A DNA stretch of 64,000 nucleotides from Actinomycetes bacterium (GCA_009787085.1 WRGR01000046.1:155746-219745); one strand, 5' to 3'; positions 1 through 9,564 are shown, counted from the first letter of the stretch. Notes: generated by a model from the letters alone, not told the origin. Numbers and translations: made by a program.

Positions 1-1465
1 GGTTGCTGTACTTGCTGAGGTTGTCCCCGTTGTTAGTATAGAACAAGGAGTAGAGGAAGTTTTCCATGATCGGATAATCAGCCACCCAAGCCAAACGACC
101 GATCTGGACCTTGCCCTCAGCCAAGGCACCCAAGTAACGCGCCCACTCCAAGGCCTCCAGTTCAGCCTCGATACCGATGGCATGCAGGTCGGACTGGATC
201 ATCTGCATAATGCTTTCATGGTCACCACCAGTGTTATAGGACAGTTTAATCGGGGCTAAGCCCTCACCGTTGGGGAAGCCAGCCTCAGCCAAAGCCTGTT
301 TGGCCTTCTCGATGTCATAGTAGGAGGCCGCCCAAGCGCCAGCATGATAACCCTTGATGCCGGGCGGGATTAGACCGTCGGCCGGTACGCGGGTGTCTTG
401 GAAGATGGCAGTGCAGATAGCCTGACGGTTAACGGCATAGCTGATGGCCTCCCGCAGCTTCTGGTTCTCCATCACCGGGTCGGTATTGTTGATCACCAAA
501 TAGTAAACCGATGACTCCGGACCAAGTAAAGTTTGTTTGCCTGGCTGAGAGGTATAGCCGTCCTCCGACTCGCCATAGGCGGCCAGAGCCGCTTCAATCT
601 GCCCTTTGGGGATCATTGCAAAGTCCAAGTTGCCAGCTTGAAACTCGGTATAGGCGGTGTCAACCTTGGCGACGATGTTGAAGTCGATGCCGTCGATATA
701 GGCCTTCTGGTCATAGTAGTCCTCAAAACGCTTGAGACGGATGTACTGGTCGTGCTTCCAAGTATCGTCAATCATGAAAGGGCCGTTACCGATCGGTGCC
801 TCAGTGAAACTGTCAAAGTCCTTGGCAGCGGCGGGCACTGGCCCCAGCGCCGGGTGACTGAGAATATAGGGGAAATCGGCATAAGCCGCCGTTAAGGTGA
901 CTTCTAGGGTCAATGCGTCAACAGCCTTAACACCAGCTAGACTGGTGGCCTTCTTGTCTTCGAACATCTCTTTGTAACCTTTGATCTGCGCCAGATGGTA
1001 GCTGATCTCCGAGGGCGCCTTGGAAATATTGGGGTTACAAATGCGCTCCCAGCCGCGCTTGAAGGCGGTGGCATCCACCGGGTCGCCATTATGGAACTTA
1101 GCGCCACGGCGAAGGTGAAAGGTGAAGACAGTGGCATCGGCAGATGCCTCGTAGCTCTCCGCTGCTGCCGGTACAAGCTGCTGGGTGCGGTAGTCGTAGC
1201 TCAACAGCGAGTCGAACAGGCAGGAGCTGACCATCGTGCCTTCCGATTCCTTCAGGTTGTAAGGGTCAATGTAAGCAGGCTCGTTGATGTAGTACTCGAA
1301 GGTGCCGCCGGTCTTCTTCTCGCTGGCAGCGCCGCCGCCATCAGTGGTGGTGTTCGCCGAGCCGCCAGCCTGGCAGCCCGTCAACAGCCCTGCACCGGCT
1401 GCTGCAGCGCCAGCAACCGCCGCACCAGCCACAAAGTTCCGTCTTGTGATCTCGTGTTTTCCCAT
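1..1465 (-). CDS. Peptide-type ABC transporter substrate-binding lipoprotein (partial)
   Basis: Extracytoplasmic solute-binding protein of the family 5 (OppA/DppA) type, expected to deliver oligopeptides to an ABC importer. The reading frame starts at 1465 after an AGAAAGGA ribosome-binding site and stays open to the window edge (488 codons seen), so the C-terminus lies outside. The N-terminus carries a twin-arginine motif (TRRNFV, Arg8-Arg9), a hydrophobic stretch and a lipobox LLTGC with Cys31, so it is probably a Tat-exported lipoprotein. Family features include FHLRRGAKFHNGDPV, the usual 'F.LR.gvkFhdG.p' signature, and the later IGNGPFMI. No permease or ATPase genes are visible; they may lie beyond position 1. 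Family call firm, substrate inferred. Confidence 0.9.
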   Translation of the reverse strand, partial: MGKHEITRRNFVAGAAVAGAAAAGAGLLTGCQAGGSANTTTDGGGAASEKKTGGTFEYYINEPAYIDPYNLKESEGTMVSSCLFDSLLSYDYRTQQLVPAAAESYEASADATVFTFHLRRGAKFHNGDPVDATAFKRGWERICNPNISKAPSEISYHLAQIKGYKEMFEDKKATSLAGVKAVDALTLEVTLTAAYADFPYILSHPALGPVPAAAKDFDSFTEAPIGNGPFMIDDTWKHDQYIRLKRFEDYYDQKAYIDGIDFNIVAKVDTAYTEFQAGNLDFAMIPKGQIEAALAAYGESEDGYTSQPGKQTLLGPESSVYYLVINNTDPVMENQKLREAISYAVNRQAICTAIFQDTRVPADGLIPPGIKGYHAGAWAASYYDIEKAKQALAEAGFPNGEGLAPIKLSYNTGGDHESIMQMIQSDLHAIGIEAELEALEWARYLGALAEGKVQIGRLAWVADYPIMENFLYSLFYTNNGDNLSKYSN

Positions 1466-1740
1466 ATTTAATCCTTTCTGCCCCGTTCAAAAAAAGTTTA
1501 ACGCCCTTTGACTTGGCAAATGCCGAGCATCCGCACAAGCCAGCCACTGACCCCCAAAGAAGGCCGTGATGCATATTCGCAAACGTTAACGCATACAACT
1601 TTTCAATTGTAGCCTATCTGGAAGCATAAGGAAACCGGGCGTTGATCCATTCGCACAGATGAGAGGTACAAAAAAATGAAGAACTCTAGGCTAAAAACTC
1701 TAGGCTAAAACTACAAGCCTAAGAATCAGTCGGCTTCATA
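1466..1740. other. Intergenic leader with a 14-bp tandem repeat
   Basis: No gene is seen here. It is the upstream region of the leftward substrate-binding protein gene. A perfect 14-bp unit, AACTCTAGGCTAAA, occurs twice in tandem at 1682-1695 and 1696-1709. A long palindrome begins directly after at 1741. Confidence 0.6.
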
Positions 1741-1907
1741 AGGGAAGAACCGCCTTAATGCTGTTGCGCCAGATTGCAAGCAGTGCTACCCCAAAGCCGT
1801 TCGGGGGAGTGGTGTCACTACTAGCGGTAATGGCATCGTTCGCACGGGCGGGCTTGGGGTAGCACCGCTTGCAACTTGGCGTGACATGATTAAAGCGGTT
1901 CTTCCCT
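1741..1907. repeat. Long imperfect palindrome, 59-bp arms
   Basis: The arm 1741-1799 matches the reverse complement of 1849-1907 at 49 of 59 positions (counted by eye), separated by a 49-bp centre. The ends read AGGGAAGAACCG, similar to the ends of the palindromic elements at 25993 and 29267. The TAG stop codon of the leftward L,D-transpeptidase gene (1906-1908) sits on the element boundary. It could be a non-autonomous mobile element, a REP-like element or a very long terminator hairpin. No open reading frame lies inside. Confidence 0.75.
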
Positions 1908-3345
1908 AAGCGTGAATGATCACCGGGGTGCCTATCTTGAGTGTGTTATACAGCTCTTGGGCTTTGGCAAAGGGCATATTGATGCAGCCATGGGAGCCAA
2001 AACCGGCTTGCCAACGGGCAAGGCCGAAAGAGCTTTGCCAGTAGGCATCGTGAAGGCCAACACCGCCCGCTGTTACCTGCATCCAGTATTGAACCGTTGA
2101 CTCCCATTCATACTCGCCGTTCGGCAGTCGCGGGCCGCGCAGCTTAGCCGGGCTGGCCTTGGAGCGGATGTAGAACACACCGTTCGGGGTAGCGCGTTTG
2201 GCGTTGGGGAAGCCCGTGACCACATCGGATTCCAACACCAGTTTCCCGGCCACAAAATACCACATGTGCTGGGTGGATTGATCCACCTCCACATAGGTGT
2301 TAGAGAAATCCGGCAACGCGTGGTTGTCGGCCCGCTGCAAGTAGACCGGCTCCCGAGTCTCACTGCTCTGGTTGGCAATCGCCTCAATAATGGCGTTGCG
2401 CTCTGCCACCTCGTTGATCGACCAGCCATAGCTGCCGCCGCTGACCTGGATATGCGCACCGGCAGCAGTGGTAAAGTCACGGGTTGCTCCCACAGTATCG
2501 TGACGGTCGGCAAAGTCGGCTACCCAGGCATCAACGGCACTGATGTCCAAGGTCTTCTTGCCATTAGAACCTGCCTTAAACCATTTGATGGCCGTATTGG
2601 CATCCAGCACCTCAGTTTGATCGCCGAAAGTATAGGTGATCTCAAAGGGAGCGTACTTGTTGAACTCGTTGATTTGCTTCACCAGATCGTCATCGCTCTC
2701 GGTGAGTGACGGTGCCACATAGCATTTTGCAGCATCAAGGTCACAGCTCTCTTGCCCGGAGCTGATGCAGTCGGCGATGGCCTTGGTGGATTTCTTCTTG
2801 TCCAAGGTGGTGCCGAGATCAGCCTCTTTGATCACGTATTTGCCGTCTTCAAAAACCGCCCGGGCATCGGTGGGCGGGCGCATCTTTGCCTTGTCGAACA
2901 GTTTTTGTTCGGCCAAGTGGCTGCTCAGCAAGGCGGAATCAAACGTGTAGGTCGGTACCACTATCTGCTGCGGCTGGGGAATGATGCGCGTGAACCAAAG
3001 CCACGGGTTCTGGTCTTTGATCAGCGCCTCGGGCTGGCCGGTGGCCACATATTGGAGGTTGATCTCTGCGGCGTCCACCACAAGCTGCAGCCCCTCACGA
3101 CCGACTATCAACAGCTCGTAGCTGCCGGTGTTCAAAGCCAAGCGCTCGTCGGCCTCTGATGTACCTAGGAAGCTAAGGTTACGACCATTGACCGTGGTGT
3201 TAATGCCAAAATGGCTCTGGAAGAAAAAGCAGCCGGCCAGATAGGCGGCAGCCAACAGCATCAGCAGCACCGCACCGCTGATAATCAGGGTGTTGCGCAA
3301 TAGATGCCTTTTCCTCAAATGTCCCTGAGCAGGTTTCATAGCCAC
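1906..3345 (-). CDS. L,D-transpeptidase (YkuD), membrane-anchored
   Basis: A 479-aa peptidoglycan cross-linking enzyme expected to form or edit 3-3 cross-links outside the membrane. A short basic N-terminus and one hydrophobic segment (about residues 15-40) anchor it. The middle part resembles the peptidoglycan-binding-like domain often placed before YkuD domains. The C-terminal YkuD domain contains a conserved histidine (GLHDAYW) and the catalytic motif SHGCINMP with Cys454. The GTG start at 3345 was chosen because GAGG lies 8 nt upstream; an in-frame ATG at 3339 is the alternative. The stop codon TAG overlaps the end of the palindromic element to the left. Confidence 0.92.
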   Translation of the reverse strand: MAMKPAQGHLRKRHLLRNTLIISGAVLLMLLAAAYLAGCFFFQSHFGINTTVNGRNLSFLGTSEADERLALNTGSYELLIVGREGLQLVVDAAEINLQYVATGQPEALIKDQNPWLWFTRIIPQPQQIVVPTYTFDSALLSSHLAEQKLFDKAKMRPPTDARAVFEDGKYVIKEADLGTTLDKKKSTKAIADCISSGQESCDLDAAKCYVAPSLTESDDDLVKQINEFNKYAPFEITYTFGDQTEVLDANTAIKWFKAGSNGKKTLDISAVDAWVADFADRHDTVGATRDFTTAAGAHIQVSGGSYGWSINEVAERNAIIEAIANQSSETREPVYLQRADNHALPDFSNTYVEVDQSTQHMWYFVAGKLVLESDVVTGFPNAKRATPNGVFYIRSKASPAKLRGPRLPNGEYEWESTVQYWMQVTAGGVGLHDAYWQSSFGLARWQAGFGSHGCINMPFAKAQELYNTLKIGTPVIIHA

Positions 3346-3602
3346 ATTCTTTTCCTCTTCAACCCTTCATCCCTTGTTCGCAACACCCTTGGTTCCCGCT
3401 TGATATTCCCATGGTTTGCAACGGGAAATTAAGGGTTACGATAAGCACTAACATTATAGCTGTACTAAGGCAGTAAACATCTGAGCAATTGGAGAAAATA
3501 TGGAGCCACCGACGATGGCACCCCAGTTTTTACCTGAAAGACGCAACGGCGACTTTCCGAAGCTTCACCGCAGCCCCGAGGACGGTCAAGTTCTAGCGCT
3601 GG

Positions 3603-5654
3603 TCAGCTGCCAAGGTAGGCTCCCGACTGCCGCGCCCAGAGTTGGGCGTACTCGCCGCCAGCCAGTACCAAGTCAGCATGACGGCCGTCTTCGACGATGC
3701 GCCCCTCAGACAGCACAATGATCCGGTCGAGGCTGGCCACCGTGGAGAGGCGGTGCGCCACCACGATGGCGGTACGTCCGGTCATCAGGTTGGTCAGGGC
3801 GTCTTGGATCAACTTCTCGCTCTCGGAATCCAGGGCCGAAGTCGCCTCGTCCAGCACCAAGATCGGCCGGTCGGCCAGTATTGCTCGGGCGATGGCCACG
3901 CGCTGGCGCTGTCCTCCGGACAGCTTGACACCCCGCTCCCCAGTCACCGTCTGAAAGCCCTGGGGCAGCTGCTCGATGAACTCTAGGGCATTAGCCTTCC
4001 TTGCCGCCTCCCTGACCTGCTCATCGCTCGCTCCCGGACAGCCATAGGCGATGTTGTCGGCCACAGTGCGATGAAACAACAACGGTTCCTGCGGAACATA
4101 GGCGATCTGCTGCCTCAACGAGACTTGGCTGACCCGGGCAATGTCTTGGCCGTCGATTAAGATACGACCCTCCTGAAGGTTGGAGAGGCGCAGCAACAGG
4201 GTGGTCAGGGTGGTCTTGCCGGAACCGGATCGCCCCACCAAGCCGATGCGTTGTCCGGCAGGAATCGCAAGTGAGAAATCCCGGAAGACCTTGCTGGCCT
4301 CTTGAGCATCGGCGTACCAGAAAGTGACGTGCTGAAAATCGATGTCGCCGCGCTCGACTGCCAGCGTCCCGGCATCGGGCAGGTCAGCCACTAGGCGCGG
4401 CTCATCGAGAATCAAGGTCATCTCGTGGGCATCGCCGAAGCTACGGTTCAGCATCTGGAAGGTCATGTTGATCCGGTTGAACTGGTTGGTCAACTGATAG
4501 GTGTAGGTGAAAACCATCACCAGCGTGCCAGCACTGATACCGAACCAAGCATTGCCGCCGGTGATGAAGATCACCGCCAGCATCATGATGATCACGATGA
4601 TCGTACTGGTTACAACACCGCGAACGGTCGAAGAACGCATCCGGCGGGAGTCGGCAGCCAGCACTTGGCGATTGGCATCGTCGAAGATCCGCCGCTCAAA
4701 AGCCTCCCGGCCATAGCTCTTCACGGCTTGGATGTTGGTGATGCTGTCGGAAAGCTCACCGGAAAGGGCGTTTTGGGCAGCTGCCGTGTCGCGGTTCAGC
4801 GGCAGCACCCGTTTGTACATCAGGTAGGCAACCAGCACGTACACCAGCAGCAGCACCGAGAGAACAGCCACGAACAGTGGCACCCGGCCGACGAGTAGGC
4901 CCATGGTAAATAGGGCAGAAGTGATGATCGGGATCACAGCGTAGATGAAGTTTTCCATCAGTCCTGTGTAGCCGTTGATGAACTTCTGTGTCTGGCTGAC
5001 CAGCGAGCCACCAAAACGGTTGGAGTGAAAAGTCATGGACTGGTTGGAGAGCGTATCGAAGCACTGGGTGGCCAGCAAATAGCTGGCTTTGATCTCTAGC
5101 TTCCAAACACTGTAGTCTTGAAGCTTGCTGCCCAACTGTCCAAGAACGTTCACCCCGACCAAGGCCAGAATGTATGGGCCGAACTCCGAAAACACCTGGT
5201 CGGCAGTGGCCGGAGCAGCCTGTACCTTGTCAATGATCAAGCCGACCACATAGGGGTTGGCGAAGGAGAGGAAGAAGACAAAGGCCAGCGTTGACAGCAA
5301 GGACAGCGTGAACAAGGGCCACTGCGCCGCCGTCACCTGCCAATAAAAGGCCAGTGTCCGGAAAATTACGGAACTGCGCCTTTGCGTGGCCTTCGGGGCC
5401 CCTGGGGTCTTCGTGACCTCTGGGGTCTCTGGGGTCTTAGTGGACTCCGGAGCCTCCGGGGGCTTCTTTACCTGCCTGTCTGAATTCGTCTGTACCATGT
5501 AGAGCACTTTATCATGAAGCGCAGCTCCTGTCTGCAAAGGCTGTCTGCAAAGGCTGAGGCCAGCGCTTCCCAAGGCCAGCGCAACCGCAAGTTGCGCAAA
5601 ATTCCAATTGGAATTGCTGGCATATGCTGAGCTGCAACCGTAGCCTAGATTCAT
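3603..5654 (-). CDS. ABC transporter, fused permease/ATPase (exporter type)
   Basis: A 683-aa half-transporter: six-helix type I exporter membrane domain followed by a nucleotide-binding domain. Visible motifs are Walker A (GRSGSGKTT, about residue 480), signature LSGGQRQRVAIARA, Walker B ILVLDEATSALD and the switch histidine in VVAHRLST. It works as a dimer; the substrate (drug, lipid or peptide) cannot be read from sequence. A Pro/Thr/Lys-rich linker built of repeats like TPEVTKTPGAPK precedes the membrane domain. The start at 5654 has AGGTGGA 8 nt upstream; an internal ATG at 5498 has no good ribosome-binding site but gives a more typical N-terminus. It is divergent from the XRE regulator at 5710, 55 bp away, which may control it. 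Confidence 0.9.
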   Translation of the reverse strand: MNLGYGCSSAYASNSNWNFAQLAVALALGSAGLSLCRQPLQTGAALHDKVLYMVQTNSDRQVKKPPEAPESTKTPETPEVTKTPGAPKATQRRSSVIFRTLAFYWQVTAAQWPLFTLSLLSTLAFVFFLSFANPYVVGLIIDKVQAAPATADQVFSEFGPYILALVGVNVLGQLGSKLQDYSVWKLEIKASYLLATQCFDTLSNQSMTFHSNRFGGSLVSQTQKFINGYTGLMENFIYAVIPIITSALFTMGLLVGRVPLFVAVLSVLLLVYVLVAYLMYKRVLPLNRDTAAAQNALSGELSDSITNIQAVKSYGREAFERRIFDDANRQVLAADSRRMRSSTVRGVVTSTIIVIIMMLAVIFITGGNAWFGISAGTLVMVFTYTYQLTNQFNRINMTFQMLNRSFGDAHEMTLILDEPRLVADLPDAGTLAVERGDIDFQHVTFWYADAQEASKVFRDFSLAIPAGQRIGLVGRSGSGKTTLTTLLLRLSNLQEGRILIDGQDIARVSQVSLRQQIAYVPQEPLLFHRTVADNIAYGCPGASDEQVREAARKANALEFIEQLPQGFQTVTGERGVKLSGGQRQRVAIARAILADRPILVLDEATSALDSESEKLIQDALTNLMTGRTAIVVAHRLSTVASLDRIIVLSEGRIVEDGRHADLVLAGGEYAQLWARQSGAYLGS

Positions 5655-5709
5655 CGATATCCACCTGCCAACTATCGTAAGATAGACGGTAAGAGCACAA
5701 AGGGAGAAT
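5655..5709. promoter_or_regulatory. Divergent promoter region with a short palindrome
   Basis: This 55-bp gap holds the 5' ends of the ABC exporter gene (left) and the XRE regulator gene (right). CTATCGTAAGATAG at 5672-5685 has perfect 5-bp arms around GTAA and is a plausible operator for the adjacent HTH protein. This is inference from position and symmetry only. Confidence 0.4.
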
Positions 5710-6714
5710 ATGATGAACGTAGAAATAGCTGAACGTTTGGCAAAAAGACGCCGAAGTGCCGGCTACTCGCAGGAGACGCTGGCCGAGAAGCTCGGAGTGA
5801 CACGACAGGCGGTGTCCAAATGGGAGCGTTCGGAGTCCTCACCGGATACTGACAACTTAATCGCCTTAGCCAAACTATACGGAGTGTCACTCGACGATTT
5901 GCTCTATGTTGACGAAAGCATTGCTGACGATGTCAGCTTTGAGCAAAACGACAAAGCCGGCCGGAGTGCCGAGTGGTGCTCCAGCCGGAGTGACAGCCAA
6001 GCCAGCCAAGCAGAGGCGGCACCTGGGGCGACTGAACACACAGAGAAGGCCGAACAGCAAGCCGACCAAGAACCCGGGCGGCCAAGCGATGATCGGGACT
6101 ATGTGCACATCGGCTGGCACGACGGCATCCACATCAACGACCCAGAATCCGGCGACTACGTACACCTCAGCTTCAAAGAGGGCATCCATGTCTGCGATGC
6201 CAAGGACGGAGACGAGGTACACGTCGGCTGGGATGGCATCCACGTCAAGGAAGGTCAGTCGGCCGACAAGCAGTGGGCATCATGGGACGACTACAAAAAC
6301 GCCCACCCTGATCATTGGTGGCACAAAAGCCCTTGGATGAAATTCCCCTTCCCGATTTTGGCCATCCTCGCCTATGTGCTCATTGGCCTCATCGCCCCGC
6401 CCCTAGATTTCGGCTGCGGCCTGATCAGCCCTTGGGCCTATGGGCTTTTCGCCTTGGCTAGCATCCCCCTTTACTACATGGCGATGGAGTGCATTCTCCG
6501 GAGCCGCCCTTCGCACTTTTTCCGGGGTATCTATCCTTTGGCCGCCGTGGTCTTCTTCCTCTGGATGTGGCTTCTGGTCGGCCAGCCACACCCGGCTTGG
6601 GTGGTGTTTTTGACAGTTCCCATCTATGAGTGGATAGTATGGGCAATCCGACGCAGTTGGAAGAAAAGAAAAGCCAAGCGGGCGCCAGGGGAAACCAAGC
6701 CTGATAGTCAGTGA
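5710..6714 (+). CDS. Membrane-anchored XRE-family regulator with triple GIH repeat
   Basis: A 334-aa protein. Residues about 5-66 form an HTH_3 (Cro/CI) domain (YSQETLAEKLGVTRQAVSKWE). The middle carries three tandem units of about 19 residues around GIHIND, GIHVCD and GIHVKE, each after a VH.(G/S)(W/F) stretch. The C-terminus has about four hydrophobic membrane segments and a basic tail. Such HTH-plus-membrane proteins are usually signal-responsive repressors of a neighbouring transporter, and here an ABC exporter is transcribed divergently. AGGGAGAAT precedes the start; a second ATG follows immediately. What the His/Trp-rich repeats bind (metal, lipid) is unknown. Confidence 0.85.
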   Translation: MMNVEIAERLAKRRRSAGYSQETLAEKLGVTRQAVSKWERSESSPDTDNLIALAKLYGVSLDDLLYVDESIADDVSFEQNDKAGRSAEWCSSRSDSQASQAEAAPGATEHTEKAEQQADQEPGRPSDDRDYVHIGWHDGIHINDPESGDYVHLSFKEGIHVCDAKDGDEVHVGWDGIHVKEGQSADKQWASWDDYKNAHPDHWWHKSPWMKFPFPILAILAYVLIGLIAPPLDFGCGLISPWAYGLFALASIPLYYMAMECILRSRPSHFFRGIYPLAAVVFFLWMWLLVGQPHPAWVVFLTVPIYEWIVWAIRRSWKKRKAKRAPGETKPDSQ

Positions 6715-6861
6715 ATTAGATTTAAAAAGGACTTTACGATTTTTCGTACAAATTTTGCCAGCTGTTTTTCGAGTCACCCTTTTCGGCAACACGAAACCCA
6801 AGAAAGGTCTAGAATACTGTACTCCACCACAGTGCATTTATAATAAAGAGAAGGAGCTCAC

Positions 6862-8463
6862 ATGAACCTACAACGACCCAACGCCAACGAAGCCACCCAA
6901 ACCTCGAACCGCTCCAGAAGTGTAGCTCCTGTCAGCGGCATGTGTACCCGCTGCGTGGACGACTGCCGCGGCAACTGCGAGGTCTTCAAATCCTCCTTCC
7001 GCGGCCGTGAAGTCATCTACCCTGCTCCCTTCGGCCATGTCACCGCCGGTGCCGACAAAGACTATCCGGTTGATTACTCCCACCTGAATATCAACGGCTA
7101 CGCACTCGGCTTGGAAGGTCTGCCGGAGGGCTTGGAGGCTGGCCCGGACACCGCCACCTTCCCAACCGTTGACACCACCACCGAGTTCGGCTACAAGAAC
7201 AAAGTCAAGATGAAGATGCCGATCTTCACCGGTGCCTTGGGCTCCACCGAAGTGGCCCGCGCCAACTGGGAGCAGTTTGCCATCGGCACCGCCATCACCG
7301 GCATCTCCTTGGTCTGCGGCGAGAACGTCTGTGGCATCGACCCAGCCCTGGAGCGCGACAGCTCCGGCAACGTGACCAAGGCTCCGGACATGGAGCGCCG
7401 TGTCAACCTGTACCGCGAGTTCCACGAAGGCTACGGCGACATCCTCGTCCAGGCCAACGTTGAGGACACCCGCCTAGGCGTGCCGCGCTACGTTATCGAG
7501 AAGCTTGGTGTGGAGACCGTCGAGCTGAAGTGGGGACAAGGTGCCAAGTGCATCGGCGGCGAGATCAAAGTCGACAGCCTCGAGCGAGCCTTGGAACTGC
7601 AAAACCGTGGCTACATCGTCACCCCTGACCCCTCCAACGAGGCCATCCAGGCGGCATTCAAGGCCGGCAGCATCAAGCAGTTCGAGCGTCACAGCCGTTT
7701 GGGCTTCGTTGACGAGGAAGACTTCTACAACACCGTGCAGACCCTGCGCGATCTCGGTGCTAAGCGTGTCACCCTGAAAACCGGTGCCTATCCGATGCGC
7801 GAGCTGGCCATGGCCATGAAGTGGTCGTCCAACGCCAAGATCGACCTTTTGACCATCGACGGTGCCCCCGGAGGTACCGGCATGAGCCCCTGGCGGATGA
7901 TGGAGGAGTGGGGTGTTCCCACCTTCTACCTGCAGTCCATGGCCTATGAGCTGGCCTGTATGCTGGATGCCCAGGGCGACTACGTGCCCGACTTGGCTAT
8001 CGCCGGCGGCTTTTCCGAAGAGGCCGGCATCTACAAAGGCCTGGCCATGGGTGCCCCCTACTTCAAGGCCGTCTGTATGGGCCGTGCCCTGATGATCCCG
8101 GGCTTTGTGGGCAAAAACATCGAGAAGTGGCTGAAGGAGGGCGACCTGCCCAAGACCATCGCCGACTTCGGTGCCAACAAGGAGGCGATCTTCGTCACCT
8201 ACGAGACCTTGAAGGCCCGCTTCGGCAAAGACATCGAGCGCATCCCGCTGGGCGCCATTGGCATCTACACCTATGCCGACCGCCTGAAGGTCGGGCTGCA
8301 GCAGATCATGGCCGGCTCCCGCTGCATGAGCCTGCCGGCCATCAGCCGCGACGACCTGATCGCCCTGACCCCCGAAGCCGCCGACATCTCCGGTATCGAG
8401 TACGTCATGGATGCCTACCGCGACGAGGCCCTGGCCATCATCAAGGGCTATTCCATCAAATAG
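6862..8463 (+). CDS. FMN-binding glutamate synthase-family protein
   Basis: A 533-aa protein matching the FMN/synthase domain of the glutamate synthase large subunit (GltB C-terminal half). It lacks the glutaminase and GXGXG domains, as in stand-alone archaeal-type synthases. Visible features: TIDGAPGGTGMSPW, the conserved flavin-barrel glycine motif; LKTGAYP; and an N-terminal Cys cluster (CTRCVDDCRGNC) that could bind a metal or cluster. It likely performs a glutamate synthase-type reaction with ammonia or a separate glutaminase. That is inference, because members of this family have varied roles. AGAAGGAGCTC precedes the ATG. It is a single-gene unit with its own terminator at 8521. Confidence 0.88.
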   Translation: MNLQRPNANEATQTSNRSRSVAPVSGMCTRCVDDCRGNCEVFKSSFRGREVIYPAPFGHVTAGADKDYPVDYSHLNINGYALGLEGLPEGLEAGPDTATFPTVDTTTEFGYKNKVKMKMPIFTGALGSTEVARANWEQFAIGTAITGISLVCGENVCGIDPALERDSSGNVTKAPDMERRVNLYREFHEGYGDILVQANVEDTRLGVPRYVIEKLGVETVELKWGQGAKCIGGEIKVDSLERALELQNRGYIVTPDPSNEAIQAAFKAGSIKQFERHSRLGFVDEEDFYNTVQTLRDLGAKRVTLKTGAYPMRELAMAMKWSSNAKIDLLTIDGAPGGTGMSPWRMMEEWGVPTFYLQSMAYELACMLDAQGDYVPDLAIAGGFSEEAGIYKGLAMGAPYFKAVCMGRALMIPGFVGKNIEKWLKEGDLPKTIADFGANKEAIFVTYETLKARFGKDIERIPLGAIGIYTYADRLKVGLQQIMAGSRCMSLPAISRDDLIALTPEAADISGIEYVMDAYRDEALAIIKGYSIK

Positions 8464-8520
8464 CTTGAAGTCAAGCAAGGCTCGCAGCTCATGTCGTTGA
8501 GCCACCAAGCCCAAAACAAA

Positions 8521-8555
8521 GAACAGGCAGCCCAAAAGTGGCTGCCTGTTCTTTT
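8521..8555 (+). terminator. Rho-independent terminator after the glutamate synthase-like gene
   Basis: A perfect 12-bp stem (GAACAGGCAGCC / GGCTGCCTGTTC) with a 7-nt loop, followed by TTTT. It lies 57 bp after the stop codon at 8463. Confidence 0.9.
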
Positions 8556-8611
8556 GGATTTGAACTTATCGCTATTTCTGTCCGTCATTCTGGCACCGCT
8601 AATCCTTGCTC

Positions 8612-9345
8612 CTAGCCCTTTAAGAATTTGCCAGCTTGGTCGGGGAATTTTCTGACTAACCAGCTCAGCACTTCCAGCTGGTCGGCACCAGTTGCTCTTC
8701 TAATTTGGATGAGCAGCTTCTCGTGTGACGGCCTATCCAGCGTCAGATTTGCTGCTTGACTCCCGCGACCTCACGCAATTCATCCGAACCAAGCACTTCG
8801 CCAACATAACTAAAAAAGTTTATGCCCAGCGGCCAAACAAAATATCTCGCATTTTCCTCTTTTAAAGCCACCAGCACTGCCCTTGAGCGCTGTTGAGGCA
8901 CGCCATAGTGGTCCGCCTCGACAAGTTCCCAAAAGCCCTGATAGCCAAGTGATGCGAAACTATCGATGATTTGCTGACGGTAGTGATCAAATTTGCAGGA
9001 GAAAAGACCTTTGACATTCTCCAGCATCAGAGCCTTGGGGTCGCATTCTGCAACCAGCCGTAAGGCTTTTGGAAACAGGTCTCTCTCGTCATCTTGACCT
9101 AGCTGTTTACCGGCAATTGAAAAGGGCGGGCATGGATCCCCACCAGCAATCAAGTCAAGGCCAATGTAGGCTTTCGCTGAGAATGACCTGACATCACCTT
9201 CAATGACATTCCACTCTCGCCGGTTGTTTCTCAGCGTCTCACAAGCCAGCTTATCAATCTCCACCAGTGCCACACGCCGAAACCCGGCCTGCTCCAAGCC
9301 GATGGCCTACCCGCCAGTGCCAGCACATATTTTAATTGACTTCAT
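8612..9345 (-). pseudogene. Decayed DNA (cytosine-5)-methyltransferase
   Basis: Read leftward from an ATG at 9345, the frame begins MKSIKICAGTGG, then meets an in-frame TAG (9307-9309) inside the SAM-binding motif I, then continues AIGLEQAGFRRVALVEID. The open part (to 8743, 184 codons) keeps the catalytic DPCPPFSIAG, the ENV motif and QQRSRAV. It stops before the target-recognition region and motifs IX-X. A different frame just downstream (about 8750 to a TAG at 8612-8614) reads like coding sequence (DRPSHEKLL, LSWLVRKFPD), suggesting a frameshift or internal deletion. The gene is nonsense-mutated and 3'-truncated, so inactive as it stands. It sits next to tRNA-Ala, a common integration site. 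Confidence 0.8.
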
Positions 9346-9421
9346 TAGTGTTCCAGTTCTATACGCTATCACTGCGGTGCCTGCGCCTAGCCGTTCTCGA
9401 TCAGCCCCGTACTCATGCCAA

Positions 9422-9497
9422 TGGTGGAGATGATGGGACTCGAACCCACGACCCCCGCCGTGCAAAGGCGGTGCTCTCCCAGCTGAGCTACATCCCC
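9422..9497 (-). tRNA. tRNA-Ala (anticodon TGC)
   Basis: A 76-nt cloverleaf including an encoded CCA. The acceptor strand GGGGATG pairs with CATCTCC, giving the G3-U70 wobble that identifies alanine tRNAs. The anticodon loop TTTGCAC gives TGC, and the T-arm reads GGGTTCGAACCC. Confidence 0.95.
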
Positions 9498-9564
9498 ATC
9501 GGCGAAACAGCAGTATACCGCATCATCACCGCCAATGGGAGCGACAATGCGCAATCCTTTCTAG

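Noticed and set aside
7474..8535. A 353-codon open frame antisense to the glutamate synthase-like gene
   Set aside because: Gly/Asp/His-rich shadow frame of a G+C-rich gene; the terminator at 8521 would fall inside it.
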